Origin: Agelas oroides | Lineage: Eukaryota > Porifera > Demospongiae > Agelasida > Agelasidae | DNA length: 64,000 nt | Assembly: GCA_949130485.1 (NCBI GenBank) | Contig: OX422199.1 | Location: 7,384,015-7,448,014 of the forward strand | Direction of reading: 5' to 3' | Shown here: in pieces, positions 1 to 12,325 of the stretch | How the letters are laid out: each line of letters opens with the position of its first letter | Numbering within the stretch: position 1 is the stretch's first letter | Position numbers and translations under genes: made by a program | Notes under the pieces: generated by a model | The model's database searches: none | What the model saw: the letters and a program-made list of their open reading frames with translations, nothing else | What the model was told of the DNA's origin: nothing

Positions 1-32
1 GTGCCGCGGATCACGTGGTAAGATTCACCAGG

Positions 33-112
33 CCTTCTCCCTCCGTTTTTGCATACTGCAAGCGATCAAAAACTGGAGCCGGAGAAGGCCTGGGAACGAG
101 GCTAGCTTCCAT
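33..112. repeat. Foldback element end (CCTGGGAACGAGGCTA family)
   Basis: A small hairpin (caggccttctcc paired with ggagaaggcctgg) runs into the motif cctgggaacgaggcta. The same motif ends elements near 6,601, 12,127, 19,528, 31,263, 44,127 and 55,600. The internal text tgcatactgcaag is shared with 6,601-6,672 and 19,528-19,717. From 112 to about 520 I see no gene, only short spurious frames. Confidence 0.6.
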
Positions 113-519
113 GTAGCTTCTTCTGATCTAAACTAAGGCCATACTTCATTTGAACATCATCCCAAACAGCGACAAATGGTAAAATCGCTTCAATTCTGCT
201 CATCTGTTGTCATCAAAGTTTGCAAGGTCAAGACGCTTGAGCACTTCAAGCTGGGGTGTCATCAAGAGTATGTGTAGCCTGCCAGTAGCACACATGTAAC
301 TTATATAAATCATTGTACATACATGTGTGCCACTGGCAGGCACAGATCCCATATTTATACCTCAACGTATCAGACTATCACTTTGCAGGGGCATTTTAGA
401 CTAGCTTTACATAAATTTCGCCCTCACCTTGCTTTTCTGTGTTTCGGACACGCCAACTTTCCCTCTTACGTCCACTCGAGTAATGCATTACGTAATCACA
501 GCGCACGTGCCTGACCTCA

Positions 520-997
520 GAATCGGGCGCATTTTTTTTTGGACGCACTTTCGACTTAGTCTCTGGACAGCAATGCATATGCGCATGCGCAGTACCACAC
601 CCTCTGTGTACTTGGACCTTTGAGAAGGGCGTGTTGAACATGATCGAGCAAAACGACTGCCAAGAAGACTGCAGTTGGAAAGAGAGCTACTCCTCAGGTG
701 ATTTTTTAGCAACAAAGAACTTCAGCCTATAGCTACAATATACTTCCAGTGAACTGTGAGCAAGACTGGAAAGCATCTGGCCACTGTTCCATTTCTGTTG
801 TCTCCTCTAGAAATAATTTGCCATGGACGATCATGATAGTGCGTCATATAGTCTATTCTAGCCAGTAAGACATTCCAGCAACCTTGAAACTCTCAGGGAA
901 TGTTGTCCCATGAATGGGCAGCAATTAGAAGTACCTTGCGTTTACCTGATGAGGAACAGAAAGGACCCAGAGATTCACACTGAGCCGACTATTGAAA
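520..997 (+). repeat. Left arm of a long inverted repeat
   Basis: This arm matches, in reverse complement, 5,728-6,200 with very few differences over about 460 bp. Both arms hold the same short frame (starting MNGQQLEVPC on the left). Similarity fades outside 520 and inside 997. No transposase is recognisable in the arms. Confidence 0.8.
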
Positions 998-1308
998 TTC
1001 TGTGTGGTGTTGAAGCAGTAGTTCCTAGATGGTCTGGGAACAAGACTATTGAAGCAGTGAGACTGAATGTTTTGCCTGTTGGTGCATCAGTAGGGAATCA
1101 CTGATATATTGGAATTTGGCAATGCGACCTTGTTATGGACACACTTTTACTGGACAAATTTGAATCTTGCAATGTTTCAACTGCCAGTTTGCAATTTCCA
1201 TCAGAATTTTTTTAGCCTGATGAAGAGCAGTTGAAACATTGCAATAATAAACTTGTCTGGTGAGAGTCTATTAAACCTTGTCCATTGGTCATGCACAATG
1301 CCTGAACA

Positions 1309-1430
1309 ATAGCCCCGTTTACAGTAGCACTTTAAACCGGTTTCAAATCAGTTTCAAATTTGTTTAGGGCAGCTGTGTAAAGTTTTAACTGATTTGAAAC
1401 CAGTTTAAGTGTTAAATCTAAACAGGGCTA
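1309..1430. mobile_element. Short MITE-like foldback
   Basis: The sequence starts tagccccgttta and ends taaacagggcta, with internal inverted stretches around aaaccggtttcaaatcag and ctgatttgaaaccagttt. This is a TA-flanked hairpin of about 120 bp with no coding capacity. The surrounding 1,000-2,385 holds no gene I can support. Confidence 0.7.
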
Positions 1431-2402
1431 AACCAAACAGTCTGGATTTTTTGATACAGGCTGCCAAAACAAAAAAATCTTCCAAGGACGTCAGTGATGA
1501 TTGTTACAAGGAATAATGTAGGTGTAGCTGATGATTAAGGTCATACCACTGTAGTTTTATGTTGATCAGACCTGGTCGACCCAAATATTGGCAAATGCTA
1601 TATACTCAAAAATTATTGTCTACAGAGTGCATATGAATCTGCAAGCTGACTTTGTCAGAGTGATGTCATCATAATATTCACCAAAATAGGGCCTGAAGAT
1701 CAAACAAAAGGCCAAAATCATTAACTGTAGACGGGGTGACTCTTTTGGAGAGCTGTTAGTGTACGCTTTGTAGCAAAATTGTTGCCAGTATCATGATCAC
1801 TGAGCCTACCTACTGACCCAATTCATATCCATTCGAGCACCAAAAATATAGATTGGTATTGCCTAAGGCAACCTTCAACAGTGCTCTAGTCTTGTTTCAA
1901 GTCTGCTTTCTATAAAGCTGGAGAGTGGGAAGGCCTGTATGTGAATGAGGATTTTATGTAACACACATTTATAGCTGGAATACCACACTTTTGTGTTAAA
2001 ACCACATTAATTTTAATGAAACAGTAACAACATGAAAGTAATCATAATTATCATAGTTGTCATTTGCAAAGGAATTTTTATAATGATGTCTTGTGCCATG
2101 GTTGGAGCATATAGTTCAAGTGTACTAACTGGTTCAGTTTCTTTATCATCTAGTGTAGTGACACCACAATGGCTCATAGCCACAAATTACTCATTAGTCC
2201 ATGATGCCACGAGTTAAAGTTGTATGAAGAGCATGGTATTTCAGTTTTCGCTTCAAATTGTAGTCTTGTTTGCTTCTGCTTGGACTCCCTTGATCCATAC
2301 AAGGTCACTGTTTCAATGTACGCCACCAGGCAAGTCTCACTGCTTTTAACCCCTTGCATATTAAACTTGAGCTCAATAGACAGTTAAGTACACAGCAAAA
2401 AC

Positions 2403-2625
2403 AATGGTATGAAGTTCATACCAAAATAGGTATGATTTCGCTTTTTACACTGAGCATACCAAAAACGGTATGAATTTCATACCAAAAATGGTATGGATTT
2501 CATACCTAAAACGGTATTAATATCATACCAAAGTGGTATGAATATCATACCAAAACGGTATGAATTTCATACCAAAAAGGGTATGATCATCACACGAGTA
2601 GATAGTATGATTTTCATCCATGAAT
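2403..2625. repeat. Palindromic subterminal repeats
   Basis: About ten tandem variants of ggtatgaaattcatacc occur here, each nearly self-complementary. Fewer and more diverged copies occur at 5,160-5,325 near the other end of the same element. Confidence 0.8.
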
Positions 2626-4034
2626 TGGTATGATTGTCATGCTGCTTATAGCAGTATAATCTATGCATTGTACATTCAGCTTGTCCTTGCTGTTGAATGA
2701 CAGTATTGTGGCAAAACAGATTATAATGCACACAAGGAAATGCACTGACAGCAAAAGCAAGTAAACCTTAGTATATAGCATCTACTTAGTTCAAGTATAA
2801 AGTCACTTGTTACTTTTGTACTTTCTGCAGCATAGATATCTGCATCTGTGGGGAAACAAGACAGCATAAATACTAGTATATCATTGGGCAGAAATAAAAG
2901 GGAAAGTGCATGTATGGGCTCTGGAAGTGCATGCTGTACCTGTACTTCTTCACTTTGTTATTGTTCTGTGTCTGTGTGAGTGTGTGTGTGCAGAGGAGGG
3001 AAGAGAGAAAACGAGGAAGGAACATCTACCTCTAATTCTTTGTTTGGCTCACTTTCCGTGTTTGACTCTGAACATGGGAGTAATAGGAAAGGAAGAGGTT
3101 ATCATTGTAGATTGTACCCAGGCTGGCCTCTATCTACCCAGTGTGTATATACGAGGGGTAAGAATATCATGCAAAGAATGTGGGTACAGTTATGGGACAG
3201 AAAGGACAAGGGTGCACTATGAGAGAGAAAGAACTGTACCTCTAATTCTTTACTTGGCTTTTGTTCTGTGATAGACCCTGGATGTAAAAGTGGTGAGGAA
3301 GAATGTAAGGAGCAAATATTCACTGTGGCAATACATCAGGCTGGCTTCTGTCTACCTTTGTGTGTACGTGCGTAGGGAGAGAACAATATCAAAGAGGGAG
3401 GAAGTGTACTATGAAACAGAAAGAATGTGGAATTGGAGTATGGGACAGAAAGAAGAACGAGGTTACACTATGCGACAGAAAAATGAGGGTGCAGTACGAG
3501 ACAAAAGGGAACTGTACCTTTAATTCTTCACTGGCTCTTGCTCTTCGATATAGACTCGACAGAAAAGTTGTGGGTACACTGTCAGACGGAAAGATAGGAG
3601 GTGTACTTATGTTTGTATGTATGTGTGTTAAAGTGTACTGTACCTGCTTTGCTCTTGTTCCGTGATACACAGTCTGAGTGCCATAATGAGGAAGAATGAC
3701 AGGATGAATTCATGTCACAATTTGTAACAATATCCCAGGCTCACCTCCATCTATGTATACAAGGAGGGAGATGACATCAGAAGTCCAGCACCACATGTAC
3801 TAAAACAGAAAGCAAAATCCACACCATGAAGAGCGTTTTCAAGAGCTTCATATACAGCATATGAGAATGTCACAGGGCTACAAGTGACTGTATACTATTC
3901 TGACATATTTCCCAGCTTTCTACGTACTAGCAAGATAAATTTTGCGAGAAACACTGCTCACCATTGTCCTGTTCAGACCGAGTTCCGTGGCACACCTCCT
4001 TCCTTCACTCGCGCTTCATTTTCAAAAAATTGTA

Positions 4035-4800
4035 GTTTACACCCAACCGAATATCAACTTGATGGTCAATCGCCTTAGCTTTTTCAAACCTATGAGACCA
4101 AAACTACTTCAAATAGGACAAACTAGGTATCAATCAACTCCACTCTACCTGTACATTCATAATATCAAATTGGTTTGTAAGTCTGGCACACTGTGTGCTG
4201 GACTGGAACGGGAAATTGCAGTTTACACCCAACCGACTATCAACTTGATGCTCAATCGCCTTAGCTTTTTCAAACCTACGAGACCAAATCTACTTCAAAT
4301 AGGTCAAACTAGGTATCAATCAACTCCACTCTACCTGTACATTCATAATATCAAATTGCATGGCTTGTAACTCTGGCACACTGTGTGCTGGACTAGAACG
4401 GGAAATTATAGTTTACACCCTACTGAATATCAACTTGATGCTCAATCGCCTTAGCTTTTTCAAACCTACGAGACCAAATCTACTTCAAATAGGTCAAACT
4501 AGGTATCAATCAACTCCACTCTACCTGTAAATTCATAATATCAAATTGCATGGCTTGTAACTCTGGCACACTGTGTGCTGGACTAGAACGGGAAATTATA
4601 GTTTACACCCTACTGAATATCAACTTGATGCTCAATCGCCTTAGCTTTTTCAAACCTACGAGACCAAAACTACTTCAAATAGGACAAACTAGGTATCAAT
4701 CAACTCCACTCTACCTGTACATTCATAATATCAAATTGGTTTGTAAGTCTGGCACACTGTGTGCTGAACTGGAATGGGAAATTGTAGTTTATATACAGTT
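4035..4800 (+). repeat. Tandem repeat, unit about 186-190 bp
   Basis: Units begin with gtttacaccc at 4,035, 4,221, 4,411 and 4,601, and a partial unit starts at 4,787. Copies differ by a few bases and a 4-bp indel. The short frames here are by-products of the repeat, because the frame shifts between units. Confidence 0.9.
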
Positions 4801-5394
4801 TCTAGTCTGACTTGAGTTGCTACTGTGACTATGGTGCCCATAAAAATGACAACCCTTGTGGGAGGATGGAAGCATGGGAACATTCATTGCATTTGCTAGT
4901 GTGTAGCAAATTAACCATGCATGTTTAGCACAATTCCCATCCACCCTAAGTAGGTACACAGATAAATCCAAATTTTCAACAGAATGTCTCATTAGCTATC
5001 GACTTACCTGCATGCGAAATCTGTCTTGAGACACGGGGATCACTGCTCCATGGCTAAGTTGCATCGATCATGCATGCAGAATATAAAATTTCTTACACGC
5101 ATAAATAGATTTTCCATCCACCGACGCTTTTCACCTTTGACCTAATACCATCGCGTGCAGCGGGGTATGAAGTTCACACGCAGCTTCGGTATGACGAACG
5201 TCTTCTCCAATCCGCAGTATGAACTACGCACCGCTGAAAGTATGAAAGTCATACTCGCTCAATTCATACCATAGGTATGAAATTCGTTGGGATGAAGGTC
5301 ATACTCTTTTGGTATGAACTTCATACCGTTGTTTTTGCTGTGTATGGATCTCTGTGTCTTTAGGCTACCCGCCAGAACAACATAAGCTTGTTCT

Positions 5395-5680
5395 AATTAT
5401 ACTGGCCATTCCTGGGAGAACTTTCCCTGAGAGTTTCCAAGGTAGCTGGAATGATGTACTGCACCATCATTGTCCCTGGCCAATTATGACTTATATAGGG
5501 AGACAACAGAAATTGAATGGTGACAGATACTTTCCAGTCTTGTTCACAGTTCACTGATAGTGCATTGTAGCTATAGACTGAACTTTTTGATGTTAAAGGT
5601 CCTCTGAAGGATAGCTTCCTTTCCAATTGCCATCTTCATAGTATTGTTTGGCTCGATCATGTTCAATCAACATGATGACA
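5395..5680 (-). repeat. Diverged extra copy of the inverted-repeat arm
   Basis: Phrases such as ccctgagagtttccaagg, ggagacaacagaaatt and ctttccagtcttg recur in the same order as in 5,820-6,090, with many substitutions. It is an older copy in the same orientation as the right arm. Confidence 0.65.
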
Positions 5681-5727
5681 CAGACTCTCACACCATTCCC
5701 AGCCACCCCACAGAACAGCAGTTCAAT

Positions 5728-6200
5728 AGTCGGCTCAGTGTGAATCTCTGGGTCCTTTCTGTTCCTCATCAGGTAAACGCAAGGTACTTCTAATTGCTGC
5801 CCATTCATGGGACAACATTCCCTGAGAGTTTCAAGGTTGCTGGAATGTCTTACTGGCTAGAATAGACTATATGACGCACTATCATGATCGTCCTTGGCAA
5901 ATTATTTCTAGAGGAGACAACAGAAATGGAACAGTGGCCAGATGCTTTCCAGTCTTGCTCACAGTTCACTGGAAGTATATTGTAGCTATAGGCTGAAGTT
6001 CTTTGTTGCTAAAAATCACCTGAGGAGTAGCTCTCTTTCCAACTGCAGTCTTCTTGGCAGTCGTTTTGCTCGATCATGTTCAACACGCCCTTCTCAAAGG
6101 TCCAAGTACACAGAGGGTGTGGTACTGCGCATGCGCATATGCATTGCTGTCCAGAGACTAAGTCGAAAGTGCGTCCAAAAAAAAAATACGCCAGAATCGG
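5728..6200 (-). repeat. Right arm of the long inverted repeat
   Basis: This is the reverse complement of 520-997. It includes the shared stretch gcgcatgcgcatatgcattg and an A-run in place of the left arm's T-run. The region 6,200-6,600 has no supported gene. Confidence 0.8.
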
Positions 6201-6600
6201 TGAATCCCGGTCTTGAAATCGAACGGCGCAGTATCGCTATGTATTCATTCTATGTAGCCTATATCCACAGAATTACGAGTCTCGTACGCTCACTGTACGC
6301 TGGGAGAGCATGCCCCAGACCCCCCTAAATGCTTCTGCACTTTGTGCAGAATTTCGTACAGCGTAGTGTGCCCATGCTGTGCCCTAGCATCGGCGATGTC
6401 CTGGCTACGCCACTGTCGTCACTGTTTTGCCTGCGTAAACTCTCTGTCCTCCCGACTGTCTCGTGAAGACCGACATAAAATCGCCTTCGTGCGCTGCCAT
6501 CTTTCGACTCGGAATAGTCGCGCTCTAGTGCGTGCGTGCGGGCGAAGTTGTTTGTCACATAATTTGCCCTGTACGTGACGTCACGCACGTGAGAAAATGT

Positions 6601-6672
6601 ACCAGGCCCTCTCCCGCTTAACCATACTGCAAGCGACGGGAAGCTGGGCGCGGGCCTGGGAACGAGGCTAGT
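6601..6672. repeat. Foldback element copy
   Basis: It starts caggccctctcccg, contains catactgcaagcgac and ends cctgggaacgaggctag. It is the same family as 33-112. Confidence 0.6.
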
Positions 6673-6800
6673 TTCCTATAAGCTACCTTGTTTACAGTAT
6701 AAACTACTTTGCATGTCTTCTAATAACATACCTTGTTTACAGTGAAAACTATCATGTATGTGTTCACTAATAACAACCAATCAGTGAAGAATGTAGCATA

Positions 6801-6891
6801 TGCATGTACATCCTGCATGTACATCCTGCATGTACATCCTGCATGTACATCCTGCATGTACATCCTGCATGTACATCCTGCATGTACATCC
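6801..6891 (+). repeat. 13-bp tandem repeat (tgcatgtacatcc)x7
   Basis: There are seven exact head-to-tail copies. They create repetitive spurious peptides on the minus strand. Confidence 0.95.
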
Positions 6892-6974
6892 TGCATGTGC
6901 ACATAGTAGTCTAGTAGCCTGGGGGAGAAATGTGTAAACCACGTGCACAGTAGATAGGGATATATGTTTCATAA

Positions 6975-7025
6975 ACCACCTGAGCCCAAGGGCGAGAGTT
7001 GATTATGGACCATGGTTTATCTGTT
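6975..7025. repeat. Fragment of the 54,645-54,748 foldback
   Basis: Words such as cccaagggcgagagttg and tggtttatctgttgtag resemble the interior and right arm of the hairpin at 54,645-54,748. It is a decayed partial copy. Confidence 0.4.
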
Positions 7026-7039
7026 GTAGCAAAGAACCT

Positions 7040-7145
7040 CCCAAGGAATCCAGGTGAAGGTGAGAGTGGTGGTGAATAGAACTGTGTACGGGAGGATGGT
7101 AGTGATGAAGTTACAGCATGCAGGAGCAATACAAACCCAAACACC
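7040..7145 (+). pseudogene. Relic of an Ig-receptor cytoplasmic exon
   Basis: The stretch holding gagagtggtggtgaat, gtgtacgggaggatgg and caaacccaaacaccaca closely matches 11,545-11,640 in the last exon of the intact Ig-like receptor. The frame is interrupted (gaatag where the gene has gaggaa) and no membrane or Ig exon adjoins. A hairpin repeat begins immediately after. I read it as a dead duplicate or transposed tail exon. Confidence 0.6.
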
Positions 7146-7278
7146 ACACCATAGTACAAAGCTATAACGAGTTTGTTGCCATTTTTTTTTATTGTTACAA
7201 GTGGGCAGCACAAGTAACAATGCTAACGGCAACAAATGAGTTATAGTTTTTCCGGTATAGCTTGGTACTATGGTGATA
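7146..7278. repeat. Hairpin repeat (ccggtatagcttggtac family), partial
   Basis: The right arm reads ttccggtatagcttgg then tactatggtgata. The left arm is degraded. Intact copies lie at 48,039-48,182 and 52,241-52,383. The segment 7,290-7,400 keeps the associated gttcagacacag and tctcgcgtgacc text. From 7,400 to 8,050 I see no gene. Confidence 0.7.
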
Positions 7279-8052
7279 GTGATTTTATCACGAACCTTCG
7301 ATTTCATTGCACATTCAGACACAGTACGTATGACTTTTAGTACCTGATACTGATTCTCGCGTGACCTGTAGTATCAACAAATTCCTTGACTTGATATGGA
7401 AGGTATACTTTGTTTTTGGCAATGAAATTGGGCCTTGGGGAATTCCAAGGGGGTTCCCTGGTTCTGCAATTCCCCAGGAGAATACATGGATGTGACGTAC
7501 TATATAATATGGAGATAATTGGTAGCTATAGGGGGAATCCATAAGGTTTGCTATCAAGAGTATTTGCTTACAAGAATAGGTGGCGGCTGTAATAGCTATT
7601 ATTTATTTAAGGGGTAGTCCCGAATCAAGCAATCAAGGCCCTTTTTGAGAGCCGATTAAGAGATCAAAGTGACCTCTGAAATGCAAAAATCAATGGATCA
7701 AGAAAGCGCTCAATGGTCACCAGACCCTTAGTCTTGTCCCAGTCCCCAGACCAAATTTTTCGTGTGTGCCCTGCAGCCTCATTGTAAAATAGGGTCACGA
7801 TATGTTCACTGGGAAAACCAGCCCTCGAAAATCTGATCCAGGGCGGATCCAATATGCTAGTGATTTCAATCCTACCCTAGTGAATTTGATCTGGGCTATG
7901 AACGGCTCCTGCTGGCGACTTCTCAGTGAATTACTGACTCTTAAGAGCATCACATATATTTGCAGACACTCCATTTCGTACTCAAACTGATCTCTCAATA
8001 TTTCAGCAGCACTGTCACATAGTTGCCCCTCCCCCCCTTCCCCCCCTGGCAC

Positions 8053-8737
8053 TTACAGCAGTTGTATAGTGATAGCATATGCATCCTCTGGCAGTTCATT
8101 GCTTATCTCTTCTTTCTCCACTCTACCTTCTTCTCCTGAGTCTGTAGCTACATCAAATCAAAAGTTAGGTAAAAGTTTTCTAGCGAGATAATAGGATTTA
8201 GCTTGAGTGTCATCGTGATAGCATTGCTGAGCCCAATTCTCAGATCTCCGTTGAGCAGTCAGACTTTAATCTCGCATAGCCGGACCAACCTCTACAATGT
8301 AAGGCTGGTCATGGTCATGCATCTAGAGTGGCAGCGATCACTCTGGTATTCTTCTGTCTGCACTTACTGCAACAAGCAAGCCGGTGCAGTCACCTTTCAG
8401 TCCTCAGATTCCTCACACTATCATGACTATGAACCAGACTGCAAGTGCCACTCAGGCAAGGAGTGCTATACTCCAGAGAACTACAGCAGCAACATTGAAA
8501 TCTAGAAGCTTAAGTGGGAGTGAGGAGGAGAGAGGAAGGACAATTACCAGTTGACAGCCAAAAGGTGCAGCAAGCAAGAATGAGGAGGTCATATGAGGAT
8601 GGAAATTCTACAAGACCATTGGAATTTTCAGCGATCTGAATTAGTATTATCTCACCCTTTCTGTTACGATACCTGACCATACAATAAGCCACTGCCACAG
8701 TGATGACAATCAGTAAAAAAAACACCAACAACTTCAA
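8053..8737 (-). pseudogene. Membrane and tail exons of a receptor-like gene, probably remnant
   Basis: Two exons join in phase on the minus strand. Exon A (8,737-8,656) encodes a hydrophobic helix (LKLLVFFLLIVITVAVAYC) followed by a basic stop-transfer segment (RYRNRK) and ends at a good GTGAGA donor. Exon B (8,147-8,053) follows a TAG acceptor and encodes an acidic tail ending in YAITIQLL. The arrangement (phase-1 junction, TM then short acidic tail) matches the intact Ig receptor at 9,788-11,678, which lies divergently. If the acceptor further upstream (about 8,754) is used, an in-frame TAG precedes the helix, and I find no Ig exons upstream. A dead or truncated Ig receptor is the likeliest reading; a small single-pass protein is possible. 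Confidence 0.45.
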
Positions 8738-9787
8738 CTACAACACATCAACCACAGGAATATTGAGTCCTACAAAAGAAAAAAAGCATATGCATACAGT
8801 GATGTGCATGTTATAGTAATGTGCTTGCATAGAGTAACCCATTGTCACTTGTCTAAGTTGTGCCTATTCCTTATGGTGTGGCCTGGCTAAACACTTGGGG
8901 TGACTTACTACGGAACAAGCCAATATTCTGTTGCCAGTCACACGTTACTGGCAGTGCATGTTACATGCCAGGTGACTTACTGAATGGAACTGCATCTCCC
9001 TGTTAGAATGCTAATCCCATCATACATCATGAATGAGAGTTACCAGTAAGGCAGGAGCAGTGGCTGCTCTGGCAGAGGACAGAATAAAGAAATTATGACC
9101 AATGAATGTGTCACAGATGGCAAACTTTGCTTTAAGTGACTGGCCACTAGTGCCATTTCCAAATTAATATGATGAAATTGAAAGTACAATGTGAGGAGGT
9201 CCCAAAATGAAACCTTAATACCCAGAAACTTGCAAGCCAGTGCTGCATTTAATTCATATTAGTGAGTGACTCGATGAAAATCAGATGAGTTGGACCGAGG
9301 AGACAGAGAACATGTACTGATCAGCTAGAGTACATGTGCAGGTGCATAACTGTGATACTGCACAAGCATATGTCCACTCATACCGGTATTACCGTCTAGG
9401 CAGTAATCATGTGGGAGTGGCTCTGGGCAATTAAGATCAAGGGCGCGGATACAGCCTGGTAGGCGAACGAAGATCATGATCAAGTGTGTGCAGGCGTATG
9501 GCAATCGGAACGAAGACTCGTTCATGTATTAATGATTGAGAAAAATACAGCCTCGCGTTCGATGTGCCGGCGCAGCGGCGCTGCTCCCAGGTTGGGAACG
9601 CGCGGGATCAGCAATGGGGGGTGGGGCTATGATCAACTCCAGCCCTGGCTAGCTTCGCGAAACATAGACTGTACACAACATACTACAACCCAGTGGTCTA
9701 CAAACTTATTATGGTAAGTACATAGGCCCCCTTTGTTATTTTATAAACTATTTTTACTGTTGGTGTTTTCCCCAGATAGCACTGAGG

Positions 9788-11678
9788 ATGCCAACCATAA
9801 AGACCGTCATGGTTCTACTGCTCGGCTTTCAAGTGCTTCCGCTTCATTCTGCGCCTCAACTCTCCCACAGATATCGTGGATCAGTCATGTCCAATGAACT
9901 GACACTAAGCTGCAGTGATGACTACGGTAACCCCTTTTCTGAATTTTGGTTGAATTCCACTACCATGCCGCTGACGGTCATTCTGTCACGCTACGCTCTG
10001 CGACCGAACATGGGAGAAATAGACTTTACCATCACGCCAAACTTGGAAGGCTCGTACTACTGTGGTAGTATCTCTCAACACCTCACAAGTGGCCCGCTGG
10101 AACTAACAGGTAAAGCTTTAACAGCGCATCACAGTATAGTATAATGCCTAGTGAAGCTATTGGTGGTACCTATACCTTGTTTGTTCTGTGCGCAGCCTTC
10201 CCGGAGCTGCACCCAGTCCAAACCTACTATGCAGTGGAAGCTGGTCAACCTGTGACAATACAGTGTGCAATCAGGCCTGGGAAACTGATTCAGCGTTATA
10301 CTTGTGTATGGAGAAATGCTGCCACCCTACTCATCCATGCTGGTAACACAAACTATCCTATCAGCTATGCAGACTTTTCTCTGACAATTGTGCATACAAC
10401 ACAGAGAGATGCAGGCACAGACTGGCATTGTCGTGTGATTGTTGACAATCCCCAGACTAGTCACACTGATGACTGGAGCCTGGAGAGTAACAGCATCACA
10501 CTGGTTGTTTACGGTAAGTATACTATTCATGAAGTTACAGCACTCATTTAGAAATGTTTCACTTGCTCACACTCATGCACCCCTACATGATGTAGGCCAC
10601 ATCTCAGGCATAAATTTGACTCTACATGTTTCAGCAGCCATGGTCATTCTCTGAAACTTACATCTGACCCTAATTAATGTACCAACTACTCCCTATATGG
10701 CATTGATTTTTATTTCTTCAGAGAAGCCAAATATTCATGTGCCCCTGCTGTCTAGCTTGGAAGTGATCAAAGGGAGGATTGTGACATTGTCTTGTGCAGC
10801 CAGTGGAGGACCGGGACTCACTCTCTCATGGCATCACAATGGAGTGAATGTCACTCAGCTTGGCAGCACTGGCAGTGGAAAGTACAAAATCATTGGCACC
10901 AATGGAGACAGAACTGCGACAAGTATACTAACTGTGAACCAACTAAGAAGTACTGACAGCGGCACCATAACTTGCACTGCCATGGTAACAGTGTATATGG
11001 AGAATCCACAGCTCCCAAATGTGACCCCAGTAACTCTCACCAATTTTACTGCCACTTCTCTTTCTGTTCTAGGTAAGCACGGATAATATATTGTTGAAAA
11101 CCAGTCATAATGCTGCACAAGCTCCGAACAAAGATCATCAGTTTACCAAGTACAACCAGCACGTCCCCTGAGTGCATTTCCAAAGTTCCTGCAGCATTGA
11201 TGTAACGTAAATCACTAGTTATAGGTTTGCATCAGTTTCAGTTTCTAGACTTAGCTTTAGATTTTTTAATGCTACAGTATGAACCTACCCCCTCTCAAAC
11301 CCACCCACCTAAACACACACAGAGCAGCCATCAATCACCACTCCTCAACAATCGATCACCACTCCCCATGTCACTCACCCTATCACAGATGCAACCCCCT
11401 CTACTGCAGTAATCACTCTTTCAGTTGTGATAGCGTTAGTTGTCATGGTAGTGATAATAGTGATAGTGGTAGCAGTAGTGATAGTGGTGGTGGTAATTGT
11501 AACATGCAGAAAGAAAGAGGATGGAAAGAGAATTGCCCCTGAAGATGGGGTGAGTGGTGGTGAGGAAGACCATGTACGGGAGGATGGTGGTGATGAAGAT
11601 GCAACATGCAGGAGCAAAACAAATCCAAACACCACAGTCCCAGTAGAGGAAGAGATATGGTATGAAAGCCCCCTATGA
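9788..11678 (+). CDS. Ig-superfamily single-pass membrane receptor
   Basis: Four coding exons: 9,788-10,109, 10,196-10,513, 10,722-11,072 and 11,389-11,678. All introns are phase 1 and the product is 426 residues. A signal peptide (residues 1-21) is followed by three Ig-like domains, each mostly on its own exon, with paired cysteines (LTLSC..YYCG, VTIQC..WHCR, VTLSC..ITCT). Domain 3 has the clearest Ig core (LSWHHNG, STDSG). Residues about 334-367 form an unusually long valine/isoleucine membrane helix, then CRKK and a 55-residue acidic tail ending EEIWYESPL. An untranslated first exon probably ends at a donor at 9,714, with an acceptor just before the ATG. One-domain-per-exon phase-1 structure is typical of Ig receptors. 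The ligand is unknown; adhesion or recognition is an inference. No kinase or ITAM is present. Confidence 0.85.
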
Positions 11679-11689
11679 ACCTGACTGTT

Positions 11690-12325
11690 CTCTTTGTGGA
11701 GGGGTGAATATTGTGTATATATACATCTCCCTGAAGCAGTAGTGACTGATTGATGTATAGCAAGAGTATTTGTTATAAGTACTGTCTTATGGAACACCCA
11801 ATCAATTGTATCGATGTACAAAGTTGCCTAGCCTCATTCTTGTAGTGTTGACTGACTGACAAATATCTCAGCGCTGAACTCAACACTCTTACAATACAAA
11901 AGACCACACCAAAAATAGACAACGATATAATAGTGACATATGTGTAAAAGTCCTAGTATCGTGTCAGCTGATGTAGTCTATGCACCTAACACCACAATTC
12001 TCAGGCTCCTCCCCAATATGCTGTGCTTATGGAGAAGTGAATGATCTTGTCATGTGTGGATGTGGTTCCAATAACGTGCAGCCGCAATTTGACCTTTGAC
12101 CCTTTGAAAATCAAGCATCAAGAGCTTTGCCTGGGAACGAGGCTATCAAGAGCTTCAGAAGGCACGATCAAGCGATCAAGCACATTTTTAGCTGATCGAA
12201 GATCCCGGTTGCGCGAATGCTTCAACAGGCGACATATAAATTACTACCCCTTGTGCTGTATTATGACATCATTTGCTCTGAGTCCAGTAGCTGTCCATAC
12301 ATACCCACACAAACACACAGTACAT
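11690..12325. other. Spacer without a recognised gene
   Basis: This is the 3' flank of the Ig gene. The only landmark is the foldback-family end cctgggaacgaggcta at 12,127-12,142. No coding frame is convincing. Confidence 0.5.

Larger units (their letters stand above)
2391..5342. mobile_element. 2.95-kb DNA transposon-like element with TIRs
   Basis: The left end reads CACAGCAAAAACAATGG and the right end, reverse-complemented, reads CACAGCAAAAACAACGG. The match continues through ggtatgaagttcatacc for about 36 bp with one mismatch. TA flanks both ends (2,389-2,390 and 5,343-5,344), consistent with a TA target duplication. Both ends carry blocks of the palindrome ggtatgaaNttcatacc, which look like subterminal protein-binding sites. 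The interior has an AG-rich stretch (2,900-3,670) with only short frames and a tandem array (4,035-4,800). I find no transposase, so the element is probably non-autonomous or very diverged. Confidence 0.7.
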
